Assembly (NCBI GenBank): GCA_965221595.1
Contig: OZ244900.1
Coordinates: 1,364,001 to 1,428,000, forward strand
Direction of reading: 5' to 3'
DNA length: 64,000 bases
Source of the DNA: JAAXGX01 sp965221595
Lineage (GTDB): Bacteria; Acidobacteriota; Vicinamibacteria; Vicinamibacterales; UBA8438
Part shown: piece after piece, positions 40,125 to 48,435 of the stretch
Numbering within the stretch: the stretch's first letter is position 1
Layout of the letters: each line of letters starts with the position of its first letter
The notes under the pieces: model-generated
Database searches by the model: none
Told to the model about the DNA's origin: nothing
The model's input: only the letters and a program-made list of their open reading frames with translations
Translations under genes and position numbers: made by a program

Positions 40125-40925
40125 ATGGCCGAACCAGCCCGAGCGCGGCGCGCGGCGGCGGAACACGATGCGGCCCCCGGTGCGCGCGGCGGCGCGTCGC
40201 CCGCCGACGGTTCGCTGCCTCTCGACCGGACGCCGCATGCGATCGCCGGCATGTTCGACGCCATCGCCCGGCACTACGACCTGCTGAACCGCCTGCTGAG
40301 CGCGGGGCGCGACCGCGCCTGGCGCGCCCGCGCGGTGGACGCGCTCGCGCTGCAGGGGGGCGAGCGGGTGCTCGACCTGTGTACGGGCACCGCGGACCTG
40401 GCGCTGGCCCTCGCATCGCCGGACGGCGGGGCGGGGAGTGTCGTCGGCATCGATTTCTCGGTCGAGATGCTGCGGCTGGGCCGCGTCAAGGTCGCTCGTC
40501 GCCGGCCCGCCGGCACCGTGCGCCTGCTGCGCGCGGACGCCGAACGCATACCATTGGGCGCCGCCGCGGTCGACGGCGCCACCATCGCGTTCGGCATCCG
40601 CAACGTACGCAATCGCGCCGAGGCGCTGGCGGAAGTCCGACGCGTGCTGCGCCCCGGGGGCAGGCTGGCCATCCTCGAGTTCGGCGAACCCGGCCCGGCG
40701 CCCGTGCGCGCGGTGTATCGCTGGTACTTCCACTACCTGCTGCCGCTCATCGGGAGGTTCGCTTCCCGCCATCGCAGCGCCTACGCGTACCTGCCGGCAT
40801 CGGTCGGCGCGTTCCCCTCCCCGCCTGCCTTCTGCGAGGTGCTGGAGCAGGCCGGCTTCACGGACGTTCGCGTCGACCCGCTCACGTTCGGCATCGTCTA
40901 CCTGTACAGCGCGCGCGCGGGCTGA
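40125..40925 (+). CDS. menG: Demethylmenaquinone methyltransferase (UbiE/MenG family)
   Basis: 266 residues, SAM-dependent class I methyltransferase. After a roughly 35-residue Ala-rich N-terminal extension come MFDAIARHYDLLNRLLSAG and the SAM site VLDLCTGTADLALAL, then ILEFGEPG. It adds the C-methyl group to demethylmenaquinone, the final step. It starts 4 bp after ubiX and is the last gene of the menaquinone block. Confidence 0.93.
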   Translation: MAEPARARRAAAEHDAAPGARGGASPADGSLPLDRTPHAIAGMFDAIARHYDLLNRLLSAGRDRAWRARAVDALALQGGERVLDLCTGTADLALALASPDGGAGSVVGIDFSVEMLRLGRVKVARRRPAGTVRLLRADAERIPLGAAAVDGATIAFGIRNVRNRAEALAEVRRVLRPGGRLAILEFGEPGPAPVRAVYRWYFHYLLPLIGRFASRHRSAYAYLPASVGAFPSPPAFCEVLEQAGFTDVRVDPLTFGIVYLYSARAG

Positions 40926-40958
40926 TCCCGGGCGCACCGCCGCGCTCCGTGAGACGGT

Positions 40959-40967
40959 TGCTATAAT
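40959..40967 (+). promoter_or_regulatory. Extended -10 promoter upstream of the TonB-like gene
   Basis: TGC-TATAAT (40959-40967) is an extended -10 with a perfect hexamer, 14 bp before the ATG. No good -35 was seen. It separates the TonB-like gene from the menaquinone block. Confidence 0.55.
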
Positions 40968-40981
40968 CGGCCTGGCTCTCG

Positions 40982-42121
40982 ATGTACTTCAACTTCGAGG
41001 ATCGGAGCTTTGAGACGCCGACCGTCGAGTCGGCGATGTCCTGGCGGGAGCAGGTCCTGCTCTCGCTCTTCTTCCACCTCGCCTTCGCGACGCTGCTGCT
41101 CGTCGTTCCACGCCTGTCGTTCGTGCAGGAGATGGCCGAGCGCCGCGCGGAACGCCTGCGCGAAAGGGTGGCGGCCGCCGAGCTGCAGGCGCAGTTGCAA
41201 CCGGATGTGGTACCGCTGGACGACAGCCGGACGTTCGTCTTCATTCAGCCCCGCGTCGAGATCGATCCGCCGGAGGCGCCCCCGCCCGACGCGGTCCCGT
41301 CGGATCGGGATCGCGTCGCGCAGTCGCCGGTCAGGACGTTCGATCCGGAGAACCGGCTGCCGGTGGCGGAAGGCAACTCGCCCGAGTTCATCGTCGCGCC
41401 CGAGGCGCCTGACGACGAGGGATTCGATGCCGCCGATGTCGTGGGGCGCGAGGCCGGCGCAGACGCTGTGGAGGCCGACGAGGGTGCCGACGAGGCCGAC
41501 GGCCCCGATGAGCCGCTGCGCGCGGATGCGTCGGCTGGGCAGGACGAGGAGATCGAGACGGAGGCCGAGGTCGTCGACGATCCCGGTCCCGCGCCCGATC
41601 CCGACGATGGCGACCTGCCGGCATTCGCCGATTCCCTGCTCGCGGAAGCAGGTACCGGGCCCGGTGACCCGGATGCCGCGGACGAACTGCGGATCGACCT
41701 GGCGCCCGACGGCCTGTTCGGTCGCCAGGTGGAGAACCTCCGGCAGCGTGTCCGACGTGAGACCTTTCGCAACTCCAGCGGCGACACCGGCCGCTACGGG
41801 CCCGAGATCCAGTTCGATTCCAAGGGCGTGGAGTTCGGTCCCTGGCTGCGGCGCTTCGTGGCGCAGATTCGGCGCAACTGGTTCGTGCCGTACGCCATCT
41901 GGTCGATGCACGGGCACGTGGTGCTGACCTTCAACGTGCAGGAGAACGGCGACCTGACCGACCTGACCATCTTCAAGCCGTCGCCCGTGGAGGCGTTCAA
42001 CAACTCGGCGTACAACGCGCTGCGGTCGTCCAATCCGACGCAGCCGCTGCCGTCCGAGTATCCGGATGACCACGCCTTCTTCACGGTCATCTTCTACTTC
42101 AACGAGGTGCCGCCGGCGTAG
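40982..42121 (+). CDS. TonB-like protein with acidic periplasmic linker
   Basis: 379 residues: a short cytoplasmic part, one TM helix (about 25-42), a long Asp/Glu/Pro/Ala linker (about 85-255) and a C-terminal domain with NGDLTDLTIFKPSPVEAFNNSAYNALRS and YFNEV that fits the TonB/TolA C-terminal fold. It would carry inner-membrane force to outer-membrane receptors. The linker is acidic rather than the usual Pro-Lys repeat. No ExbB/ExbD genes are close. Confidence 0.8.
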   Translation: MYFNFEDRSFETPTVESAMSWREQVLLSLFFHLAFATLLLVVPRLSFVQEMAERRAERLRERVAAAELQAQLQPDVVPLDDSRTFVFIQPRVEIDPPEAPPPDAVPSDRDRVAQSPVRTFDPENRLPVAEGNSPEFIVAPEAPDDEGFDAADVVGREAGADAVEADEGADEADGPDEPLRADASAGQDEEIETEAEVVDDPGPAPDPDDGDLPAFADSLLAEAGTGPGDPDAADELRIDLAPDGLFGRQVENLRQRVRRETFRNSSGDTGRYGPEIQFDSKGVEFGPWLRRFVAQIRRNWFVPYAIWSMHGHVVLTFNVQENGDLTDLTIFKPSPVEAFNNSAYNALRSSNPTQPLPSEYPDDHAFFTVIFYFNEVPPA

Positions 42122-42126
42122 CCACC

Positions 42127-42222
42127 GTGCGTCCGACCCGCATGCAACGGCTGGGCTGGTTCGTCCTGTTGACTGCCGTGTCGGCGCTCGCGTGGCTCCG
42201 CGTCGCCGCCGGCACCTGGTAG
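42127..42222 (+). CDS. Possible 31-residue single-TM peptide
   Basis: GTG 42127 to TAG 42220-42222; an internal ATG at 42142 gives 26 residues. The sequence GWFVLLTAVSALAWLRV is a good membrane helix with basic residues before it. It sits between the TonB-like gene (5-bp gap) and miaA. A real small protein is possible, chance coding also. Confidence 0.35.
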   Translation: MRPTRMQRLGWFVLLTAVSALAWLRVAAGTW

Positions 42223-42263
42223 ATCCCGCTCGCTTGCGTCGGAAGCCGGCGGTTCCGAAGCGC

Positions 42264-43196
42264 ATGGGGAGGCATGCAGGGCGGCCCCGGCTGTTGGCCA
42301 TCGTCGGTCCGACGGCGACCGGCAAGAGTGCGCTCGGCATCGCCGTTGCCGAGCGGGTCGGCGGGGAGATCGTGAGCTGCGACTCGACCGCCGTGTACCG
42401 CGGCTTCGACATCGGCACCGACAAGGTACCGGCAGCACTCCGGCGCGGCATTCCGCATCACCTCGTCGACGTCGTCGATCCCGATGAGCCGTACACCGCC
42501 GCCCGCTACGCGCGGGAGGCGGCCGCCGCGGTGCGCCGGATCACGGCCGCCGGCCACCTGCCGATCGTCGTCGGCGGCTCCGGTCTGTACTACCGGGCCC
42601 TCACGCGCGGGCTGTTCGACGGGCCCGGGCGGGACGACGCGTTGCGGGGCCGGCTCACGCGGATTGCCCGCCGCCGCGGCGTCGAGCGGCTGCACCGCAT
42701 GCTGGCGCGGGTCGACGCCCCGTCGGCTGCGCGGATCCATCCCCGCGACGAGAGACGTCTCGTCCGTGCGCTGGAAGTCTACCGGCTGACCCGGCGCCCC
42801 CTGAGCGCACACTTCCGCGCGACGAGGTCACCCCTTGCCGAGTACGAGGTGACGGCGTTTGCTGTTCGGCTGGAAGCATCGGCCACCGCGGCGCGGGTCG
42901 CACGGCGAGTCGAACAGCAGTTCGAGGCCGGCCTGTTGGCGGAGGTGCGGGGCCTGCTCGCGGCCGGGGTGCCGGCCTCCGCGCACCCGTTCAGCGGGCT
43001 GGTCTATCGCCAGGTGCTCGAGCACCTGCACGGCGTGCGCGACGAGGCGGCAACGCGTGAGCTGATCGTTACGGCCAACCGGCAGTACGCCCGCCGGCAG
43101 TTGATCTGGTTCCGCAAAGAGCCTAACCTACATTGGATTGACCTGCCCGGTGAACAACCCCTCGCCGCGCAACAGGTGCTATGCCGAGTGACGTAG
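42264..43196 (+). CDS. miaA: tRNA dimethylallyltransferase
   Basis: 310 residues from ATG 42264. P-loop GPTATGKSALGIAVAERV, the SCDSTAVYRGFDIGTDK motif and VVGGSGLYYRAL identify MiaA, which prenylates A37 of tRNAs reading UNN codons. Its end overlaps the following Hfq start by 16 bp, the conserved miaA-hfq order. Confidence 0.95.
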   Translation: MGRHAGRPRLLAIVGPTATGKSALGIAVAERVGGEIVSCDSTAVYRGFDIGTDKVPAALRRGIPHHLVDVVDPDEPYTAARYAREAAAAVRRITAAGHLPIVVGGSGLYYRALTRGLFDGPGRDDALRGRLTRIARRRGVERLHRMLARVDAPSAARIHPRDERRLVRALEVYRLTRRPLSAHFRATRSPLAEYEVTAFAVRLEASATAARVARRVEQQFEAGLLAEVRGLLAAGVPASAHPFSGLVYRQVLEHLHGVRDEAATRELIVTANRQYARRQLIWFRKEPNLHWIDLPGEQPLAAQQVLCRVT

Positions 43197-43432
43197 GTGC
43201 GGCGTCGGCGCCGCGTGACATCCAGTCCGTGTTTCTGAACGGCGCTCGGCGCGAGCGCCTCGAGGTGACGATCCACCTTACGAACGGCAGCCGGCTGGAC
43301 GGCCGCATCAAGAGTTTCGACCGTTTCTCCGTCGTCGTGGAGCGCGAGGGGTTCGACGAGCTGCTCTTCAAGCACGCCATCGCGCTGATCCGGCCCGCGC
43401 AGGCGGACGGCCCGCCCGCTTCCGCGCCGTGA
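43181..43432 (+). CDS. hfq: RNA chaperone Hfq
   Basis: 83 residues. Sm1 motif with FLNGARRERLEVTIHLTNGSRLDG, FDRFSVV, and Sm2 with LFKHAIALIRP (KHAI instead of the proteobacterial YKHA). It forms hexameric rings that pair small RNAs with mRNAs. The N-terminus is slightly extended and the C-terminal tail is short. Located after miaA, as in many bacteria; overlap with miaA and a 4-bp overlap with the next gene indicate coupled translation. Confidence 0.92.
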   Translation: MPSDVGAASAPRDIQSVFLNGARRERLEVTIHLTNGSRLDGRIKSFDRFSVVVEREGFDELLFKHAIALIRPAQADGPPASAP

Positions 43433-44511
43433 CGGCCGGCGTGGAGGCAACGGACGTGATACGCGCCGATCTCGAAGAGCGCGAGCAGCAGTCCCTGTCG
43501 GCCTGGGCCGCGAAGAGTGCGGAGAGCCGCGGCCGGTTGCGTCCGGAGCCGCCCGATCCCATCCGTCCGGCGTTTCAGCGCGACCGGGATCGGATCGTGC
43601 ATTCAAAGGCCTTTCGCCGGCTCAAGCACAAGACCCAGGTGTTCCTGGCGCCGACCGGTGACCACTACCGCACGCGTCTTACCCACACGCTCGAGGTTTC
43701 CCAGATCGCGCGGACCATCGCGAAGGTGCTGCGGCTCAACGAGGAGCTGACCGAAGCCATCGCGCTGGGCCACGATCTCGGGCATACCCCGTTCGGGCAT
43801 GCCGGCGAACGCGTGCTCCGCGAGCTGCTTCCGGGCGGCTTCAACCACTACGAGCAGAGCCTGCGCGTCGTCGACATCCTGGAGCAGGAGGGGCAAGGGC
43901 TCAATCTCAGTTGGGAGGTGCGCGACGGCATCTCGAAGCATTCGAAGGGCAAGGACGGGTCACCGGTCGGAGCGGATCCGCAACGGCGCGCCGCAACGCT
44001 GGAGGGGCAGATCGCGCGGGTCGCGGACATCATCGCGTACGTCAACCACGACATCGACGACGCCGTCCGCGCGGGCGTCCTCCGCGCGGAGGCATTGCCC
44101 GCCCGCGCCGTATCCGTGCTCGGGAGCACCTCGTCGGCGCGCATCGGACGCATGGTGGCCGACGTCGTCGACCGGACGCTGGCCGCGAGCACGCCGGAGA
44201 TCCGCATGAGCGACGAGGTGCTGCGCGCGACCCTCGAGCTGCGGGCTTTCCTGTACGAGGCCGTGTACGAGAACGACGCCGCCACCGCGGAGCTCAAGAA
44301 GGCCGGGGGCATCCTGCGCGGGTTGTGGGAGAAGGTACGCGAGCGCCCCGCGGCGTTTCTCGACCGCCGCACCGTGGAGCGCGACGGGGTCGACGTCGCG
44401 GCCCGCGACTTCCTGGCAGGCATGACCGACCGCTACGCGCTGCGATTGTTCGAGGAGCTTTTCATCCCCCGCCCGTGGGCGCCGCTCGTCCACCAGCAGG
44501 CTGCTTCGTAG
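43429..44511 (+). CDS. dgt: Deoxyguanosinetriphosphate triphosphohydrolase-like protein (HD domain)
   Basis: 360 residues, GTG start. The HD metal motif is in RLTHTLEVSQIARTI and GHDLGHTPFGHAGERVL. dNTP triphosphohydrolases cut dGTP (and others) to nucleoside and triphosphate. Length and the RDRDRIVHSKAFRRLKHKTQVF N-terminal run fit the dGTPase-like family 2. Stop lies about 36 bp before an extended -10. Confidence 0.9.
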   Translation: MTAGVEATDVIRADLEEREQQSLSAWAAKSAESRGRLRPEPPDPIRPAFQRDRDRIVHSKAFRRLKHKTQVFLAPTGDHYRTRLTHTLEVSQIARTIAKVLRLNEELTEAIALGHDLGHTPFGHAGERVLRELLPGGFNHYEQSLRVVDILEQEGQGLNLSWEVRDGISKHSKGKDGSPVGADPQRRAATLEGQIARVADIIAYVNHDIDDAVRAGVLRAEALPARAVSVLGSTSSARIGRMVADVVDRTLAASTPEIRMSDEVLRATLELRAFLYEAVYENDAATAELKKAGGILRGLWEKVRERPAAFLDRRTVERDGVDVAARDFLAGMTDRYALRLFEELFIPRPWAPLVHQQAAS

Positions 44512-44546
44512 CCCCGTGGCGCGCACGAGGCGACACGGGTCCTGCG

Positions 44547-44555
44547 TGCTATACT
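44547..44555 (+). promoter_or_regulatory. Extended -10 promoter of the yceD-rpmF-fab operon
   Basis: TGC-TATACT (44547-44555), 33 bp before the TTG start of yceD. No strong -35 could be found, as expected for an extended -10 promoter. Confidence 0.55.
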
Positions 44556-44588
44556 TTCGAGATCGATTGAATCAGCGAGGCGAAAACG

Positions 44589-45194
44589 TTGACGCTGCTG
44601 CTGGATTTGCGCGAGATGCGCGGGTCGGAGGAGCGGGTCGACCGCAGTTGCCCGCCGGCGACGTTCAGCGCCGACCCGACCGACGGCTATGCGATTGCGG
44701 GCGATGTGTTGCTGGCCCTGCGGGTGCGCAAGGATGGCGACAAGTGCCATATGTCGGGGCGTGTGTGCACCACCCTGACGCTTGCCTGCAGCCGGTGCCT
44801 GGAGCGGTTCGAGATGCCCTGCGACCTGGCCGTGGACCTGCTCTATCTCCCGTTCAGCGTCAACCGCGGGGACGGCGAGCACGAGATCGCGGAGGACGAT
44901 CTGTCGACCGCCTTCTATCACGACGGCCGGATCGACCTCGGGCAGATGGTTCGCGAGCAGTTTCAGCTCGCGCTGCCGATGAAGCCGCTGTGTCGCGGCG
45001 ACTGTCGCGGGTTGTGCCCGGCCTGTGGGACGAACCTGAACGAGCGGCACTGCGGGTGCGATACGCGCTGGCGCGATCCACGCCTCGCGGCGCTCGAGAC
45101 CCTGCTGCCGCAGGGCGGGCCTCGGCAGGCGCGGCGCGGGGTGAAGGAATCCCCGCAGGCGGATGCCGGGGAGTCGGGGCGCAGTCCCGTCTGA
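44589..45194 (+). CDS. yceD: YceD/DUF177 family protein with C-terminal cysteine cluster
   Basis: 201 residues starting at TTG 44589 with a GCGAGG site upstream. The DUF177 core shows CSRCLERFEMPC and the C-terminal CRGDCRGLCPACGTNLNERHCGC, which probably binds zinc. YceD proteins are encoded just before rpmF and are linked to 23S rRNA/large-subunit processing. The N- and C-terminal tails are charged or Arg-rich. Confidence 0.88.
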   Translation: MTLLLDLREMRGSEERVDRSCPPATFSADPTDGYAIAGDVLLALRVRKDGDKCHMSGRVCTTLTLACSRCLERFEMPCDLAVDLLYLPFSVNRGDGEHEIAEDDLSTAFYHDGRIDLGQMVREQFQLALPMKPLCRGDCRGLCPACGTNLNERHCGCDTRWRDPRLAALETLLPQGGPRQARRGVKESPQADAGESGRSPV

Positions 45195-45240
45195 CTGCAG
45201 CCCGGTGCAGACGCCCGGCACTTCCGGAGGACGAGGCGAT

Positions 45241-45423
45241 ATGGCCAACCCCAAGCGACGTCATTCCAAGGCCCGCACCGCCAAGCGGCGGGCGCACGAT
45301 GCACTCGCGCCGACGCACCTGGGCGAGTGCCCGCAGTGCCACGAACCACGGCTCCCACACCACGTCTGCCCGCACTGCGGCTACTACCGCGGGCGCCAGG
45401 TCAAGGCAGTCGAGGACGAATAG
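45241..45423 (+). CDS. rpmF: Large ribosomal subunit protein bL32
   Basis: 60 residues: MANPKRRHSKARTAKRRAHD and a zinc-ribbon pair (CPQCHEPR and CPHCGYYRGR), so the Zn-binding form. Sits between yceD and plsX with a good GGAGGACGA site. Confidence 0.96.
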   Translation: MANPKRRHSKARTAKRRAHDALAPTHLGECPQCHEPRLPHHVCPHCGYYRGRQVKAVEDE

Positions 45424-45457
45424 CGGCACCCGGCGCCGGGGCCGGTCCACTGGCAGG

Positions 45458-46492
45458 ATGCACATCGCCATCGATGCGGCGGGCGGGGACTATGCGCCGC
45501 GCAACATCATCGACGGTGCGCTGGTGGCCGCCCGCCATGGCGGCTTCGGTCTGACCCTGGTCGGCAGTCGGCCGGTGATCGAGGCCGAGCTGGCCCGCCA
45601 CGGCGACGCGTCGCGGGTCGATGTGCGGTTCGTCGACGCCGCCGATGTGGTGGGTGTGGCCGAACCTCCTGCCGCGGTCATCCGCCGCAAACCGCAGTCG
45701 TCGGTCCGCCGGGCTGCCGAGGTGGTGGCCCGCGGGGACGCCGCTGCCTTCTTCAGCGCCGGCAACACGGGTGCCGCGCTGTTGGCGGCACATGCCGCGT
45801 TCGGGTTGCTGTCCGGCGTCGAGCGTCCGGCACTCGCGACCACCATCCCCACCCGTCGCGGCAGTGCCGTGCTGCTGGACGCCGGCGCCAATGTCGAGTG
45901 CCGCCCCAGGCACCTTGTACAATTCGCCGCAATGGGGTGCGTGTATGCGCGCCTGTCGCTGGGTGTTGCCAGCCCGCGGGTGGGGCTGCTCTCCATCGGG
46001 GAAGAGGCGACGAAGGGCAACGAGCTCACCCGGGACGCGCACCGCAGGTTGCTAGACAGCGGCCTCGACTTCATCGGCAACATCGAGGCGCGGGACATCT
46101 TCACCGGGCAGGCCGACGTGATCGTCTGCGACGGGTTCACCGGCAACATCGCCCTGAAGGTCAGCGAGGGACTCGTGGAAATGGTCGAGGGGCTGTTGCG
46201 GGCCGAGCTGAGCCGGACGTTCACGACGAGGTTCGGCTACCTGCTCTCCAGCCGGGCGTGGCGGCGGTTTCGGCGGCGCGTCGACTACTCCGAGGTCGGG
46301 GGCGCACCGTTGCTCGGCGTTGCCGGCCTGTGTGTCGTCGGCCATGGGTGCTCGTCCGTCAAGGCCGTGCGCAACGCCGTCGTGCTGGCGTACCGCTTTG
46401 CCGACCAGCGTTTCGTCGAGCGGGTGGCGGCGGAAATCGCCGCGCTGTCCGGTGCGGCGCGGCTGGGTGACGCGAAGGGGTCGAGCGGTTGA
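45458..46492 (+). CDS. plsX: Phosphate acyltransferase PlsX
   Basis: 344 residues from ATG 45458. IAIDAAGGDYAPRNII at the N-terminus, FSAGNTGAALLAAHA and CDGFTGNIALKVSEG. PlsX converts acyl-ACP to acyl-phosphate for glycerophospholipid synthesis. First lipid gene of the fab operon; its stop overlaps the fabD TTG start. Confidence 0.95.
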   Translation: MHIAIDAAGGDYAPRNIIDGALVAARHGGFGLTLVGSRPVIEAELARHGDASRVDVRFVDAADVVGVAEPPAAVIRRKPQSSVRRAAEVVARGDAAAFFSAGNTGAALLAAHAAFGLLSGVERPALATTIPTRRGSAVLLDAGANVECRPRHLVQFAAMGCVYARLSLGVASPRVGLLSIGEEATKGNELTRDAHRRLLDSGLDFIGNIEARDIFTGQADVIVCDGFTGNIALKVSEGLVEMVEGLLRAELSRTFTTRFGYLLSSRAWRRFRRRVDYSEVGGAPLLGVAGLCVVGHGCSSVKAVRNAVVLAYRFADQRFVERVAAEIAALSGAARLGDAKGSSG

Positions 46493-47421
46493 TCGCCTAT
46501 GTGTTTCCCGGCCAGGGATCGCAGTACGTCGGCATGGGGAAGGCCCTGGCCGAGCGGTTCCCGATCTGCCGCGAGACGTTCGACCAGGCCGACGCGGCGC
46601 TCGGAGAGCCGCTGAGCCGACTGTGCTTCGAGGGACCGTCGGACGAGCTGACCTTGACGGCGAACACGCAGCCGGCCGTGCTGGCCGTAAGCGTCGCGAC
46701 GTACCGGCTGCTTGCCTCGCGCGGGCTGCAGGCGGCGCTGATGGCGGGGCACAGCCTGGGTGAGTACTCGGCTCACGTCGCGGCCGGCACGCTCTCGTTC
46801 GCGGACGCCCTGCGCACGGTGCGGCGCCGGGGACGTTACATGCAGGAGGCCGTGCCGGTAGGCGCCGGCACGATGGCAGCTGTGCTGGGGCTCGATGCGG
46901 CGCTCGTGACGCAGGCGTGCGAGGAGGCTGCTCGGGGCGAGGTGGTCAGTCCGGCGAACCTGAACGCGCCGGGGCAGGTGGTCATTGCCGGCGCGCGCGA
47001 CGCGGTGGCGCGAGCCGGTGCCCGGGCGCGCGAGCTGGGTGCACGACGCGTCCTGCCTCTGCCGGTGAGCGCGCCGTTTCATTGCGCGCTGATGAAGCCC
47101 GCCCAGACGCGTCTCGAGCCGGAGCTGCGCGCCCTCGTGGTGTCGAATCCGGCGGTGCCGGTGATTGCGAACGTGGATGCAGAGCCCCGGCGCGACGCGG
47201 CGGGGGCCATCGATGCCCTGGTCGAACAGGTGAGCGCGCCGGTGCAGTGGGAGGCGGTGGTGAGACGTCTGGCTGCCTGCGGCGCGCGGACGTACGTCGA
47301 GGTCGGTCCCGGTTCCGTGCTGGCCGGCTTGATCCGTAAGATCGACCGCCGCGCCTCGGTCTTCGGCGTCGACGGTCCCGACGGCATCGACGCGGTCGAG
47401 GCCCTGGCAGCCCATGGCTGA
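46489..47421 (+). CDS. fabD: Malonyl-CoA:ACP transacylase
   Basis: 310 residues from TTG 46489. Catalytic Ser in MAGHSLGEYSAHVA, AYVFPGQGSQYVGMG at the start, Arg/His region PVSAPFHCALM. It loads malonate onto ACP. It overlaps plsX and fabG; the order plsX-fabD-fabG-acpP-fabF is classical. Confidence 0.95.
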   Translation: MIAYVFPGQGSQYVGMGKALAERFPICRETFDQADAALGEPLSRLCFEGPSDELTLTANTQPAVLAVSVATYRLLASRGLQAALMAGHSLGEYSAHVAAGTLSFADALRTVRRRGRYMQEAVPVGAGTMAAVLGLDAALVTQACEEAARGEVVSPANLNAPGQVVIAGARDAVARAGARARELGARRVLPLPVSAPFHCALMKPAQTRLEPELRALVVSNPAVPVIANVDAEPRRDAAGAIDALVEQVSAPVQWEAVVRRLAACGARTYVEVGPGSVLAGLIRKIDRRASVFGVDGPDGIDAVEALAAHG

Positions 47422-48154
47422 TCTGAGCGGTCGCGTTGCGTTCGTGACCGGGGCCTCGCGAGGCATCGGCAAGGCAATCGCCCTGCGGCTGGCGGCCGAC
47501 GGCGCGGCGGTGGCGGCCTGCGCGCGGTCGGAGCACGCCCGTCCCGTGGCCGACGAGATTGTCGCGGCGGGAGGCGCCGCGCAGGCGTTGAGCGTCGACG
47601 TGACCGATGCCGGATCCCTGCAGGCGGGCGTGCGCGCTGCGCTCGATCGCTTCGAGCGCATCGACATCCTCGTCAACAACGCCGGGATCGTTCGCGACCA
47701 GTTGCTGCTGCGGATGAAGCCGGACGAATGGGATGCCGTCCTGGCCACGAATCTGACGGCCGTGTTCGCGTGCACGCAGGCGGTCCTCCGGCCCATGCTG
47801 AAGCAGCGCTGGGGCCGCGTGATCGGCGTCGGCTCGGTCGTCGGCCAGTCCGGCAACCCCGGGCAGGCCAACTACGCCGCCTCCAAGGCGGGGCTGATCG
47901 GGTTCAGCAAGGCGCTCGCGCGCGAGGTGGCGGCGCGCGGCATCACGGTCAACGTCGTCGCGCCGGGCTTCATCGAGACCGACATGACGGCGCGTCTGGA
48001 TGCCGCCGCCCGCGACACGCTGGCGGGAGGGATTCCGGCGGGCCGCCTCGGTCTGCCGGAGGACGTAGCCGCCGCGGTTGCCTTTCTCGCGTCCGACGAA
48101 GCGTCGTATATTACTGGCCAGACTGTGGGGGTGAACGGTGGGATGTACATGTAG
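47414..48154 (+). CDS. fabG: 3-oxoacyl-ACP reductase
   Basis: 246 residues, short-chain dehydrogenase: NADPH-binding VTGASRGIGKAIALRL, Ser/Tyr/Lys triad with YAASKAG, and the C-terminal GQTVGVNGGMYM. Reduces 3-ketoacyl-ACP. Ends 11 bp before acpP. Confidence 0.95.
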   Translation: MADLSGRVAFVTGASRGIGKAIALRLAADGAAVAACARSEHARPVADEIVAAGGAAQALSVDVTDAGSLQAGVRAALDRFERIDILVNNAGIVRDQLLLRMKPDEWDAVLATNLTAVFACTQAVLRPMLKQRWGRVIGVGSVVGQSGNPGQANYAASKAGLIGFSKALAREVAARGITVNVVAPGFIETDMTARLDAAARDTLAGGIPAGRLGLPEDVAAAVAFLASDEASYITGQTVGVNGGMYM

Positions 48155-48165
48155 GAGGCTTGCGA

Positions 48166-48408
48166 ATGGCCGTACCGGATAAAGTCAAGAGCATCATCGT
48201 GGAGCAGTTGGGCGTGGACGAGGAGGAGGTCACGCCGGACGCCTCCTTCGTCGACGACCTCGGCGCCGATTCCCTCGACACGGTGGAGCTGCTCATGTTG
48301 TTCGAGGAGGAGTTCGGGCTCGAGATTCCCGATGAGGACGCGGAGAAGATTACGAGAGTCAAGGAAGCGATCGACTATATCGAGGCGCACGCCAAGAGCA
48401 AGAAGTAG
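48166..48408 (+). CDS. acpP: Acyl carrier protein
   Basis: 80 residues. The phosphopantetheine site Ser is in GADSLDTVEL. GTAGGAGG lies about 8 bp upstream of the ATG as a strong ribosome site. Confidence 0.97.
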   Translation: MAVPDKVKSIIVEQLGVDEEEVTPDASFVDDLGADSLDTVELLMLFEEEFGLEIPDEDAEKITRVKEAIDYIEAHAKSKK

Positions 48409-48435
48409 CACCCCGGGGTGCACCAGACGAGGGCG

